Assembly: GCF_047607725.1 (NCBI RefSeq)
Contig: NZ_JBLKSS010000133.1
Location: 1 to 17,759, forward strand
From: JBLKSS01 sp047607725
Lineage (GTDB): Bacteria > Pseudomonadota > Gammaproteobacteria > Enterobacterales > Enterobacteriaceae
DNA length: 17,759 nucleotides
Reading direction: 5' to 3'
Below the pieces are notes generated by a model that did not search any database, was not told the DNA's origin, and saw nothing but the letters and a program-made list of their open reading frames with translations. Shown in pieces: positions 1 through 16,139 of the stretch. Within the stretch, counting starts at the first letter, position 1, and each line of letters starts with the position of its first letter. The position numbers were made by a program, and so were the translations under genes.

Positions 1-121
1 AAGTCCAGCGGGAAATTGGGACGACGTCTTGAGGGTTTTGGTGGGGTTTGTTTCATGAATTGCGCCCATTAAAAAAATAATGGACATCATCTTCAATAAC
101 TTGATGGAGAATTAACAGACG
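1..121 (+). promoter_or_regulatory. Upstream region of thiC, possible 3' remnant of a TPP riboswitch
   Basis: No gene is visible here. Bases 3-14 (gtccagcgggaa) resemble the conserved 3' end of the THI box (TPP riboswitch), which in enterobacteria reads roughly atgccagcgtagggaa and lies just before thiC. The rest of the element would lie left of the window, so only position and this short match support the call. No convincing thiC start codon follows: the ATG at 55 opens only five codons, and a TAA at 113-115 closes the frame that continues into the first thiC-like residues. The stretch is AT-rich compared with the genes that follow. It may be a rearranged junction rather than an intact leader. 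Confidence 0.25.
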
Positions 122-1570
<1,449 letters not shown>

Positions 1571-1581
<11 letters not shown>

Positions 1582-1930
1582 AGCATCATTTGCGCCGGTA
1601 CCGCACCGGCTCGGCCTCTATCCGGTGTTGGATTTGCTGGCCTGGCAGCCCTCCTATATCGCTCTCGGTCACATCTTTCCCACCGCCACCAAAGTGATGC
1701 CGTCCCGCACTCAAGGACTGGAAACGCTGCGGCGTTTGGTCGCCGAGCTGCCGCCTATCCCCACCGTGGCCATTGGGGGAATCGGTCGCGAACAGGTGGA
1801 GGCGGTATTGGCGTGCGGCGTGGGCAGCGTCGCGGTGGGCAGCGCCATCACCCGCGCGCCGGACTGGCGCCAGGCGACCTCCGCCTTACAGTCGATAATA
1901 GCGACATGGGAGCGTAACCATGGCCAGTGA
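1571..1930 (+). pseudogene. thiE: thiE with large in-frame internal deletion, thiamine-phosphate synthase remnant
   Basis: ThiE joins the pyrimidine diphosphate and thiazole phosphate to make thiamine phosphate, using a TIM barrel of about 211 residues. This frame is open but encodes only 119 residues. Residues 1-21 match the family N-terminus (VPHRLGLYPVLD), and the sequence then jumps to the C-terminal part (QPSYIALGHIFPT, then PTVAIGGI, GVGSVAV and SAIT). About 95-100 residues are gone, including the strand with the QLRIKD-type diphosphate/metal residues, the FINDYW region and the STHD region. Half the barrel is missing, so catalysis is not expected. The ATG at 1571 has a GAGGT Shine-Dalgarno and overlaps the thiC end by 11 bases. 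The stop overlaps the thiF start by 11 bases. A small protein could still be translated. Confidence 0.92.
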
Positions 1931-2845
1931 ACCACGGCGCACGACGGCCGACGCCGACCGCTCGCCCGAGGCTAAGGCCGGCCGTTCGCCCGAGGCATTA
2001 AACGATCAGGCTTTTTTGCGCTACAGCCGCCAGCTGTTGCTGCAAGATATCGGCGTAGAGGGCAAGCAACGGCTGCAGGCGGCAACGGTACTGTTAGCGG
2101 GGCTTGGGCGGGCTGGGTTCACCGGCCGCGCTATATCTGGCGGCGGCCGGCGTCGGCACGCTGCTGCTGGCGGATGACGATGCGCTGCACATCACCAATT
2201 TACAGGGGCAAATCCTCTATCGCACCGCCGATATCGGCCGGTCGAAAGCGGAACTTGCGCAGCGCGAGCTGGCGGCGCTTAATCCCGGCGGCCGCTATCT
2301 GCCCCTTACGCCGCGGCGGGCGGGCGACTGGCTTGACGAGCAGGTGGCGCGCGCCGATCTGGTGCTGGATTGTAGCGATAATATGGCTACCCGCCACGCC
2401 ATCAACGCCGCCTGCGTGCGGCGAGGGATCCCCCTTATTAGCGCCAGAGCGGTCGGTTTCGACAGCCAACTGTTAGATAGTGCGTCCGCCGTGGCGCGAG
2501 GGCTGCTATGCCTGCCTGTTTCCCGAGAAAGAGGAGGTGCAGCGCAACTGCCACACCGCCGGTGTGCTGGGTCCTGTGGTCGGCATGATGGGTACACTGC
2601 AGGCGCTAGAGGCAATTAAGCTTCTCAGCGGCGTCCACGGCGATAGCCCCGGACAATTGCGGCTGTTCGACGGCAAAACCCTGCGCCTGAACCGCGATCA
2701 CCACTGCCCTGTCTGCGCGGCGGCGTTAGCGCGCCCCGCGCCGGCAGCGGGGGACCCGCACGGAGGACCCTTTAATGAAAATCACGCTCAACGACCGCCC
2801 GCTGACGCTGACGCAACCGGTGACGCTGGACGTATTACTTACTGA
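1920..2845 (+). pseudogene. thiF: thiF pseudogene, ThiS adenylyltransferase
   Basis: ThiF is an E1-like enzyme of about 250 residues that adenylates the ThiS C-terminus for sulfur transfer. Three frames are needed to read it. Frame one (from ATG 1920) gives an unusual N-terminal extension of about 26 residues and then FLRYSRQLLLQDIG. An extra G in the run at 2106-2108 breaks the GLGGLG nucleotide-binding loop. Frame two continues with GSPAALYLAAAGVGTLLLADDD, NLQ.QILY and DCSDNMATR. A second shift near 2478-2480 leads to frame three, with the zinc ligands (CYAC, CPVC), the sulfur-carrying cysteine region (RNCHTAGVLGP) and MGTLQALEAIKLLSG. The last frame has no stop at the expected place and runs 71 bases into thiS, to 2845. 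The shifts are separate and far apart, so a single sequencing error cannot explain them. Confidence 0.93.
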
Positions 2846-2975
2846 GCATCACCACCCGGGGCCGGGCATCGCCCTGGCCGTTAATCAGACCATCATCCCG
2901 CGCCGGCAATGGACGGAATACCGGGTGCAGGACGGTGACGATATTCTCTTATTCCAGGCAATTGCCGGAGGCTGA
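2775..2975 (+). CDS. thiS: ThiS, sulfur carrier protein for thiazole synthesis
   Basis: ThiS is a small ubiquitin-fold sulfur carrier. ThiF adenylates its C-terminal glycine, which is then converted to a thiocarboxylate that donates sulfur to ThiG. The protein is 66 residues, the normal length, and ends in the obligatory Gly-Gly (LLFQAIAGG). The middle holds the family pattern NQ.I.PR..W and VQDGD. The ATG at 2775 follows a good GGAGG at 2762-2766, eight bases upstream, and the stop lies three bases before thiG. It is the first gene of the operon with no visible damage. Its activating enzyme ThiF is broken, so it is probably idle unless another E1-like protein such as MoeB acts on it. That rescue is speculation. 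Confidence 0.95.
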   Translation: MKITLNDRPLTLTQPVTLDVLLTEHHHPGPGIALAVNQTIIPRRQWTEYRVQDGDDILLFQAIAGG

Positions 2976-2978
2976 CCC

Positions 2979-3761
2979 ATGTTTACCCTTGCAGATACCC
3001 CATTCCGGTCACGGTTATTCACCGGTACCGGCAAATTCGCCTCGGCGCAGCTGATGCTGGACGCCATCCTCGCCTCCGGTAGCGAACTGGTTACCCTGGC
3101 GATGCGTCGGGTAGATTTACGCGGCGACGACGACGCGCTGCTACCGGCATTACGGCAGGCCGGCGTCCAGCTGCTGCCCAACACTTCCGGCGCCAAAACC
3201 GCCGATGAGGCGCTGTTCGCCACCCGTCTGGCGCGCGAAGCGTTAGGCACCCACTGGATCAAACTCGAGATCCATCCGGACATGCAATATTTATTGCCCG
3301 ACCCGATAGAAACCTTAAAAGCGGCGGAGCAGTTGGTCAAAGAGGGGTTTGTGGTATTGCCCTATTGCGGCGCCGATCCGGTGCTTTGCCGTCGACTGGC
3401 GGAGGCGGGTTACGCCGCGGTGATGCCGCTGGGGTCGCCTATCGGCTCTAATCAAGGGCTGCAAACCCGTGATTTCCTGCGCATTATCATCGAACAGGCG
3501 CAGGTGTCGGTCGTCGTCGATGCGGGTATCGGTGCCCCCAGCCAAGCGTTGGAGGCGCTGGAAATGGGCGCGGATGCGGTGTTGGTGAACACCGCTATCG
3601 CCGGGGCGCAAGATCTCGTCGCCATGGCCCGCGCCTTTAGGGTCGCCCTGGAGGCCGGCGAACTCGCCCACCAGGCTGGTCTGGCGCCGCGCCGTCGTCA
3701 GGCCAGCGCCACCCGCCCGTTAACCGGCTTCTTAACACCGGCCGCGGAGGCGCAATCATGA
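2979..3761 (+). CDS. thiG: ThiG, thiazole synthase
   Basis: ThiG builds the thiazole phosphate ring from 1-deoxy-D-xylulose 5-phosphate, dehydroglycine (made by ThiH in enterobacteria) and sulfur from ThiS. The 260-residue protein is complete (E. coli about 256) and keeps the barrel motifs FTGTGKF, LVTLAMRRVDL, LLPNTSGAKTA, the Schiff-base lysine at residue 95 (HWIKLEIHPD), LPYCGADPVLC, MPLGSPIGSNQG, VVDAGIGAPSQA and ADAVLVNTAIA. The start at 2979 has GGAGG at 2967-2971 inside the end of thiS, three bases after the thiS stop. Its stop overlaps the thiH start in an ATGA. The reading frame appears undamaged, but its partners ThiF and ThiH are dead here, so it may be surviving only because decay is recent. 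Confidence 0.95.
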   Translation: MFTLADTPFRSRLFTGTGKFASAQLMLDAILASGSELVTLAMRRVDLRGDDDALLPALRQAGVQLLPNTSGAKTADEALFATRLAREALGTHWIKLEIHPDMQYLLPDPIETLKAAEQLVKEGFVVLPYCGADPVLCRRLAEAGYAAVMPLGSPIGSNQGLQTRDFLRIIIEQAQVSVVVDAGIGAPSQALEALEMGADAVLVNTAIAGAQDLVAMARAFRVALEAGELAHQAGLAPRRRQASATRPLTGFLTPAAEAQS

Positions 3762-4902
3762 CCACCTTCACCCAGCACTGGCAACAGCTCCAATGGGACG
3801 ATGTCGGCATGCGGATCCACAGCCAGACGGCCGCCGATGTCGAGCGTGCGCTCGCGGCGGAAAATCCCGGACCGGAGGAGATGATGGCGCTGCTGTCGCC
3901 GGCGGCGCTGGCTTATCTCGAGCCGTTGGCCCAGCGGGCGCAGCGGTTGACCCGCCGGCGCTTTGGCAATACCATCAATTTCTACCTTCCGCTTTATTTG
4001 TCTAATCTCTGCGCCAATGACTGTACCTATTGCGGCTTCTCCATGAGCAACCGCATCCGCCGCAAGACGCTGGATGAACAGGAGATCCTAAGCGAATGCA
4101 GCGCCATCCGCGCCAAAGGTATCGACAATGTGCTGCTGGTCACCGGCGAGCATAAAAGTAAAGTGGGTATCGACTATTTCCGCCGCTACGTGCCGCTGGT
4201 GCGCCAGGCGTTCAGTTCGCTGATGATGGAGGTGCAGCCGCTATCCCAGGCGGAGTATGCCGAGCTGAGAGGGCTGGGTTTGGACGGCGTGCTGGTTTAT
4301 CAAGAAACCTATCACCTGCCCACCTATCGGCGCCATCATTTGCGCGGACAGAAGCAGGATTTTGTCTGGCGGCTCGAAACGCCGGATCGCCCGGGCCGGG
4401 ATCGACAAGATCGGCCTCGGCGCACTAATCGGCCTTTCCGATAACTGGCGCGCCGACTGCTATATGCTGGCGCAACACCTGCTTTATATGCGCCACACCT
4501 ATTGGCAGAGCCGCTATTCGCTGTCGTTTCCCCGGTTGCGCCCCTGCGCCGGCGGCGTCACGCCAGCCTCCCTGATGGACGAAGCCCAACTGCTACAGGT
4601 GATGTGCGCTTTTCGCCTGCTGGCGCCGGAAGTGGAGATATCCCTGTCGACCCGCGAATCCGCCCACTTCCGCGATCATGCGGTCCCTATCATGGTCAAT
4701 AGCGTCAGCGCCGGCTCCAAGACGCAGCCGGGCGCTTACGTTATGCCAGCGATCGGCCGGAGCTGGAACAATTTCTGCCTCACGATAACCGCTCGCCCCA
4801 AGAGGTGGCGCAGGTCTTTATCCGCGCGGGGCTGCAGCCGGTGTGGAAAGACAGGGATCCGTATCTGGGACGCGCGACCGTCGTCCTTCGAGCGCGGGGT
4901 AA
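3758..4902 (+). pseudogene. thiH: thiH pseudogene, tyrosine lyase (2-iminoacetate synthase)
   Basis: ThiH is a radical-SAM enzyme of about 377 residues that cleaves tyrosine to give dehydroglycine for ThiG. The first frame (from ATG 3758, overlapping thiG by four bases, SD GGAGG) keeps the CX3CX2C cluster motif at residues 85-92 (CANDCTYC) and reads well to ETPDR near 4385. There a loss of bases (about five against the expected codons) shifts the frame. The second frame gives ARAGIDKIGLGALIGLSDNW, YWQSRY, FPRLRPC, LLAPEVEISLSTRES and SKTQPGAY. A second shift at about 4739-4743 moves to a third frame with RPELEQF, GLQPVWKDRDPYLGRA. That frame lacks the normal stop and would run on through the terminator into DNA antisense to rpoC. 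The end given is the last plausible homologous base. Not functional as an enzyme. Confidence 0.93.
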
Positions 4903-4930
4903 AAAAAACCGCTCCCGAAGGAGCGGTTTT
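4901..4930 (-). terminator. Rho-independent terminator of the rpoBC operon, partly bidirectional
   Basis: Read on the minus strand, the stem AAAACCGCTCC pairs with GGAGCGGTTTT around a TTCG loop closed by C-G, the classic extra-stable UUCG tetraloop. It is followed by a run of eight T (bases 4908 down to 4901), and lies 34 bases past the rpoC stop. On the plus strand the same hairpin ends in only four T, so it would be a weaker terminator for the thi operon. The two operons converge on this one element. Confidence 0.92.
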
Positions 4931-4963
4931 GGCTTCGCCAGCGGCGAGGGACAATGCCGACAA

Positions 4964-9184
<4,221 letters not shown>

Positions 9185-9191
9185 GGATTGG

Positions 9192-9196
9192 CTCCT
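9192..9196 (-). promoter_or_regulatory. Ribosome binding site of rpoC (supports a GTG start)
   Basis: The minus strand reads AGGAG seven bases before the GTG at 9184-9182. This position, and the match of the following codons to the MKDLLKF N-terminus of the family, decide for GTG rather than a later ATG. Confidence 0.8.
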
Positions 9197-9217
9197 GTCG
9201 GAGTTGGACCTGTTAGA

Positions 9218-9236
9218 CGCCTGAAACGCTCAGGCG
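9218..9236 (-). repeat. Perfect hairpin in the rpoB-rpoC spacer
   Basis: CGCCTGA and TCAGGCG form a perfect 7-bp stem with a five-base loop, in the middle of the 90-base gap between rpoB and rpoC. No T run follows on the minus strand, so it is not a terminator. It could stabilise or mark processing of the rpoBC message; that role is inferred only. Confidence 0.6.
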
Positions 9237-9274
9237 CCCTTATTACCAGTGCGAATTGCCCCCGGGCGGAAAAA

Positions 9275-13303
<4,029 letters not shown>

Positions 13304-13306
13304 AGG

Positions 13307-13313
13307 GTTCCTC
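13307..13313 (-). promoter_or_regulatory. Ribosome binding site of rpoB
   Basis: The minus strand reads GAGGAAC three to nine bases before the ATG at 13303, in a context (GAGCTGAGGAACCCTATG) that I remember as the same in E. coli. This fixes the rpoB start against the longer open frame. Confidence 0.8.
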
Positions 13314-13429
13314 AGCTCGCTGACAAGTCGACCCACTCTGTCCGCCCTACTAGGACAGTACATGCAACACCATTTTCGTGTTCGGAGATTTGCTATCCTC
13401 TCCGCAATACCTGTTTCTATCACTCTTAA

Positions 13430-13533
13430 ATCATTTCGCTGCACTTTGCTAAACCAGGGAGGTTCGGCAGGCGATGCAGTATATTAAGTCGCCGATAGAA
13501 AAAAATATTGTGGTTAATCAGCAGCTAAATGAT
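13430..13533 (-). promoter_or_regulatory. Long-range stem in the rplL-rpoB spacer, likely RNase III processing site
   Basis: Bases 13430-13442 (atcatttcgctgc) and 13521-13533 (gcagctaaatgat) are complementary at 12 of 13 positions. They could bring together a stem enclosing a smaller hairpin (ggcga 13470-13474 with tcgcc 13489-13493). In E. coli the rplL-rpoB spacer message is cut by RNase III in a stem of this kind and position, between the attenuator and rpoB. The pairing is seen here; the cutting is inferred from the homologous operon. The spacer (13304-13628, 325 bases) holds no gene. Confidence 0.55.
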
Positions 13534-13561
13534 GTGAAACGCCACTGATCCCCTACAGCGC

Positions 13562-13592
13562 AAAAAGGCTGGTGACCCAAAAGCCACCAGCC
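13562..13592 (-). terminator. Attenuator (partial terminator) between rplL and rpoB
   Basis: The minus strand carries GGCTGGTG, extended by a G-U and a C-G pair, against CACCAGCC, followed by five T. It stands 37 bases after the rplL stop. The E. coli operon has an almost identical hairpin that stops most transcripts, so that ribosomal stalk protein L7/L12 is made in excess over RNA polymerase. The same role is inferred here. Confidence 0.9.
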
Positions 13593-13628
13593 ATCAGCCT
13601 AAATTAGGCTGCAACCTGGAAGGTTAAC

Positions 13629-13997
13629 TTATTTAACCTCAACAGAAGCACCCGCTTCTTCCAGGGCTTTCTTCAGTGCGTCAGCGTCATCTTTGCTCAC
13701 GCCTTCTTTCAGGTTGGCAGGTGCGGATTCAACCAGGTCTTTGGCTTCTTTCAGGCCCAGACCGGTAGCGCCACGCACGGCTTTGATGACGGTAACTTTG
13801 TTCGCGCCGATTGCGCTCAGCACAACGTCAAACTCGGTTTTTTCTTCTACGGCTTCAGCCGGGCCACCCGCGGCAACGGCGACAGCTGCAGCGGCGGAAA
13901 CGCCGAATTTTTCTTCCATCATGGAGATCAGTTCAACCACGCCCGTTACGGACATTTCGCCAACTGCGTCCACAATTTGTTCTTTAGTGATAGACAT
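13629..13997 (-). CDS. rplL: Ribosomal protein L7/L12 (bL12)
   Basis: bL12 forms the flexible stalk of the large ribosomal subunit, present as dimers bound to L10, and recruits and activates translation GTPases. The protein has 122 residues (121 in E. coli). An N-terminal dimerisation domain (MSITKEQIVDAVGEMSVTGVVELISMMEE) is followed by an alanine-rich hinge (about residues 33-51) and the conserved C-terminal domain (KTEFDVVLSAIGANKVTVIKAVRG, GLGLKEAKDLVESAP). AGGAAC precedes the ATG. It lies 66 bases after rplJ in the same operon and is followed by the attenuator, so it is made at a higher level than rpoB. Confidence 0.98.
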   Translation of the reverse strand: MSITKEQIVDAVGEMSVTGVVELISMMEEKFGVSAAAAVAVAAGGPAEAVEEKTEFDVVLSAIGANKVTVIKAVRGATGLGLKEAKDLVESAPANLKEGVSKDDADALKKALEEAGASVEVK

Positions 13998-14063
13998 AAC
14001 AACTGTTCCTAGAATTCAGAAAGTGTGTATACGTTTGCAATTGCTTCAGAATAAAGCCGGCGA

Positions 14064-14561
14064 TTATGCCGCTTCTTTCTGATCGCGCAGTGCGGCCAGC
14101 GTGCGAACCAGTTTGCCTGCAGAGGCTTCTTTCATGGTTGACATCAGGCGGGCGATTGCTTCTTCGTAAGTTGGCAGGGTTGCCAGGCGGTCGATCTGCG
14201 ACGCAGGGATAACTTCGCCTTCAAAGGCAGCGGCTTTAACCTCAAAATTGGCATTGTCTTTGGCAAAAGCCTTGAACAAACGAGCGGCTGCGCCCGGGTG
14301 TTCGTTAGAAAATGCAATCAGGGTCGGACCGACAAACGTGTCTTTCAGGCACTCAAAAGGGGTGCCTTCAACGACGCGGCGCATCAGCGTGTTGCGAACA
14401 ACGCGCATGTAAACAACTGCTTCACGACCTGCTTTACGCAGTTCAGTCATTTTATCTACCGTAACGCCGCGAGAATCCGCAACAACGGCAGACAGCGCGC
14501 CTTTGGCTACTTCGCTGACTTCAGCAACAATCGCTTGTTTGTCTTGAAGATTTAATGCCAT
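14064..14561 (-). CDS. rplJ: Ribosomal protein L10 (uL10)
   Basis: uL10 is the base of the ribosomal stalk and anchors L7/L12 dimers to 23S rRNA. It is 165 residues, the E. coli length, starting MALNLQDKQAIVAEVSEVAKG and ending EASAGKLVRTLAALRDQKEAA. The C-terminal helix that binds bL12 is intact. The start has AGGAG at 14575-14571, nine bases upstream. It is the first gene of rplJL-rpoBC, behind its own promoter and a long leader. In enterobacteria the L10-L12 complex binds that leader and represses its own translation, and the leader structure is recognisable here. Confidence 0.98.
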   Translation of the reverse strand: MALNLQDKQAIVAEVSEVAKGALSAVVADSRGVTVDKMTELRKAGREAVVYMRVVRNTLMRRVVEGTPFECLKDTFVGPTLIAFSNEHPGAAARLFKAFAKDNANFEVKAAAFEGEVIPASQIDRLATLPTYEEAIARLMSTMKEASAGKLVRTLAALRDQKEAA

Positions 14562-14583
14562 TAGCTTGTGCTCCTGGATTTAG

Positions 14584-14600
14584 CCGGGGAAAACCCCCGG
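14584..14600 (-). repeat. GC hairpin just upstream of the rplJ ribosome site
   Basis: CCGGGG and CCCCGG pair around a GTTTT loop (minus strand), eight bases upstream of the rplJ Shine-Dalgarno. It has no T run after it. As the last element of the rplJ leader it might affect access to the ribosome site; this is inferred. Confidence 0.5.
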
Positions 14601-14643
14601 AATTCACTTCACATACCATCACAGTGACGGTAAGCGTCGACAT

Positions 14644-14815
14644 ACGGTGAGCAGAATCCAGCAAACGAATATGTTATTCAGGCTCTGTCACCGTCTACGC
14701 AGGAAAATTAAGTGCTGTGACACACACACACACACACACNCNNNNNTGCGGTCTTGGACGGAGGCTTGGATAGGCCAAGCTCCAACCGAAAAAATCTTGG
14801 CGTTGCGCCCGCGGT
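14644..14815 (-). promoter_or_regulatory. L10 autoregulatory mRNA leader of rplJL
   Basis: The minus strand reproduces elements of the enterobacterial L10 leader as I remember it. A stem-loop formed by GGAGCTTGG and CCAAGCCTCC with a CCTAT loop (14783-14760) is followed by GACCGCA, then CCTGCGTAGACGGTGACAG. The sequence ACGGTGA (14694-14688) pairs with TCACCGT (14650-14644). Binding of L10-L12 to this RNA represses rplJL translation in E. coli. The helix CGCA(NN)/(CC)TGCG has an apical region of about 43 bases that contains a dinucleotide repeat and six N, so the full fold cannot be judged. The whole rplA-rplJ gap is 327 bases and holds no gene. Confidence 0.8.
14720..14741. repeat. (CA/GT)n dinucleotide repeat with undetermined bases
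   Basis: Bases 14720-14739 are a pure AC repeat of 20 bases. It is followed by N at 14740, C at 14741 and five N at 14742-14746, so its true length is unknown. Such simple repeats are rare in bacterial chromosomes. This one lies inside the L10 leader RNA, where E. coli has a short non-repetitive loop. The N run suggests a read problem or real length variation. Confidence 0.85.
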
Positions 14816-14852
14816 CAAAAGGAAACCGCCCCGGCGAAACTTCGGGCGTCAG

Positions 14853-14881
14853 ATTCTAGACAAATCCAACGCCCGCGTAAA
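14853..14881 (-). promoter_or_regulatory. Sigma70 promoter for rplJL-rpoBC (P_L10)
   Basis: On the minus strand a -35 box TTTACG (14881-14876) and a -10 box TAGAAT (14858-14853) are separated by 17 bases. This lies just after the rplA stop, in the position of the E. coli rplJ promoter. Transcription would begin near 14846 and give a leader of about 285 bases before rplJ. Confidence 0.75.
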
Positions 14882-14888
14882 GCAATAA

Positions 14889-15593
14889 TTAAGCGGTCGC
14901 CGTGGACAGGCCGCTTTGATCGATTGCTACACCTGCGCCCATGGTGGTGGATAGGCTGACTTTCTTGATGTAAACGCCCTTGGCCTGCGTCGGTTTAGCT
15001 TTTTTCAGCGCAACCAGCAGAGCTTCCAGGTTTTCTTTCAATTTGTCAGACTCAAAGTCCACTTTACCGATGGGGGTGTGGATGATGCCGTTTTTGTCGT
15101 TGCGATAGCGCACCTGACCGGCTTTGGCGTTTTTAACCGCTTCAGCGACGTTCGGGGTAACGGTGCCGACTTTCGGGTTCGGCATCAGGCCGCGTGGACC
15201 GAGAATCTGGCCCAGCTGGCCGACGACACGCATCGCGTCCGGAGAAGCGATAACCACGTCGAAGTTGAACTCGCCTTTTTTGATCTGGTCAGCCAGATCA
15301 TCCATGCCCACCAGATCCGCGCCGGCGGCTTTTGCCGCTTCGGCGTTGGCGCCCTGGGTGAACACGGCAACGCGAACGCTGCGGCCGGTGCCGTGCGGCA
15401 GCACGGTGGCGCCGCGGACGTTCTGATCGGATTTACGTGCATCAATGCCCAGATTAACGGCAACGTCGATGCTTTCGACGAACTTGGCGGTGGCCAGTTC
15501 TTTCAGCAGCGCCACGGCTTCGCTGATATCGTACTGTTTGGTGGAATCAACTTTGTCGCGGATGACGCGCATGCGCTTGGTCAGTTTAGCCAT
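14889..15593 (-). CDS. rplA: Ribosomal protein L1 (uL1)
   Basis: uL1 forms the mobile L1 stalk of the large subunit at the tRNA exit site and also represses translation of its own operon. The protein has 234 residues, as in E. coli, starting MAKLTKRMRVIRDKVD. It keeps the NVRGATVLPHGTGR motif, the GPRGLMPNPKVGTVT RNA-binding loop and the KANPIGK-type stretch (KNGIIHTPIGKVDF). It lies three bases after rplK, and its Shine-Dalgarno GGAGG falls inside the last codons of rplK, so the two are translationally coupled. The rplJ promoter begins just beyond its stop. Confidence 0.98.
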   Translation of the reverse strand: MAKLTKRMRVIRDKVDSTKQYDISEAVALLKELATAKFVESIDVAVNLGIDARKSDQNVRGATVLPHGTGRSVRVAVFTQGANAEAAKAAGADLVGMDDLADQIKKGEFNFDVVIASPDAMRVVGQLGQILGPRGLMPNPKVGTVTPNVAEAVKNAKAGQVRYRNDKNGIIHTPIGKVDFESDKLKENLEALLVALKKAKPTQAKGVYIKKVSLSTTMGAGVAIDQSGLSTATA

Positions 15594-15596
15594 TTA

Positions 15597-16025
15597 TTAA
15601 TCCTCCACTACCAGGCCCATGGAACGCGCGGTACCCGCAATGGAGCGGGACATCGCTTCCACATCGGCACCGGTCATATCAGCCGCTTTGGTTTCCGCGA
15701 TTTCACGGACCTGAGCGCTGGTCACTTTACCGACATTTTCTTTATTCGGCTTACCGGAACCGGATTTGATGCCCGCGGCTTTCTTCAGCAGCACGGCGGC
15801 CGGCGGCGTCTTGGTAACGAAAGTGAAAGAACTGTCGGAATACACGGTGATAACAACCGGAATCGGTAACCCTTTTTCAATGCTTTCGGTTTTGGCATTG
15901 AAGGCTTTGCAGAATTCCATGATGTTAACGCCCTGCTGACCCAGGGCCGGACCTACCGGCGGACTCGGGTTTGCCATGCCTGCAGCAACCTGCAGTTTGA
16001 CATAGGCTTGTACTTTCTTGGCCAT
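15597..16025 (-). CDS. rplK: Ribosomal protein L11 (uL11)
   Basis: uL11 binds the GTPase-associated region of 23S rRNA and is needed for the RelA stringent response and factor-dependent GTP hydrolysis. The 142 residues equal the E. coli length. The N-terminal domain has the proline-rich PSPPVGPALGQQGVNIMEFC motif, and the C-terminal RNA-binding domain has GSGKPNKENVGKVT and AMSRSIAGTARSMGL. The start has AAAGGAA upstream. Transcription is from P_L11, and the leader contains a helix that fits an L1 repressor site. Confidence 0.98.
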   Translation of the reverse strand: MAKKVQAYVKLQVAAGMANPSPPVGPALGQQGVNIMEFCKAFNAKTESIEKGLPIPVVITVYSDSSFTFVTKTPPAAVLLKKAAGIKSGSGKPNKENVGKVTSAQVREIAETKAADMTGADVEAMSRSIAGTARSMGLVVED

Positions 16026-16041
16026 GTTGATTTCCTTTAAT

Positions 16042-16067
16042 GGGTGATAGCGCCGGTTAAGGCTCCC
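16042..16067 (-). promoter_or_regulatory. Candidate L1 autoregulatory site in the rplK leader
   Basis: The minus strand reads GGGAGCC, a six-base loop, then GGC and CCC separated by GCTATCA. This gives a short GCC/GGC helix, an asymmetric internal loop (A against GCTATCA) and an outer GGG/CCC helix. It resembles the known L1 mRNA target and lies 16 to 42 bases before the rplK start, where L1 represses rplKA in E. coli. The fold is seen; binding is inferred. Confidence 0.5.
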
Positions 16068-16110
16068 CGTGAATAAGCGTTTACGCGCTCAAGGACGCAT
16101 AAAAACGAAA

Positions 16111-16139
16111 GGCGCAAAATTTTAGATTAATTTCGCGCC
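16111..16139 (-). terminator. Possible terminator after nusG, overlapping the rplK promoter
   Basis: GGCGCGAAATT pairs with AATTTTGCGCC (11 bp with one G-U) around a short loop on the minus strand. It is followed by the T-rich tail TTTCGTTTTTA. It lies about 30 bases past the nusG stop and could end some secE-nusG transcripts. The same bases contain the -10 box of P_L11, so either role, or both, may apply. Confidence 0.4.

Noticed and set aside
13304..13444. 47-codon upstream extension of rpoB
   Set aside because: The frame is open, but the residues match nothing in RpoB, the region is regulatory spacer, and a strong Shine-Dalgarno sits before the ATG at 13303, giving exactly the family length of 1342.
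14720..14746. CRISPR or variable-number locus controlling a coding gene
   Set aside because: The repeat unit is only two bases with no spacers, and it lies in a leader RNA rather than in a coding frame, so it cannot switch a reading frame by slippage.
14647..14859. Small plus-strand open frame across the CA repeat
   Set aside because: It runs through undetermined bases and a simple repeat, opposite the rplJ leader, and has no ribosome site or homology.
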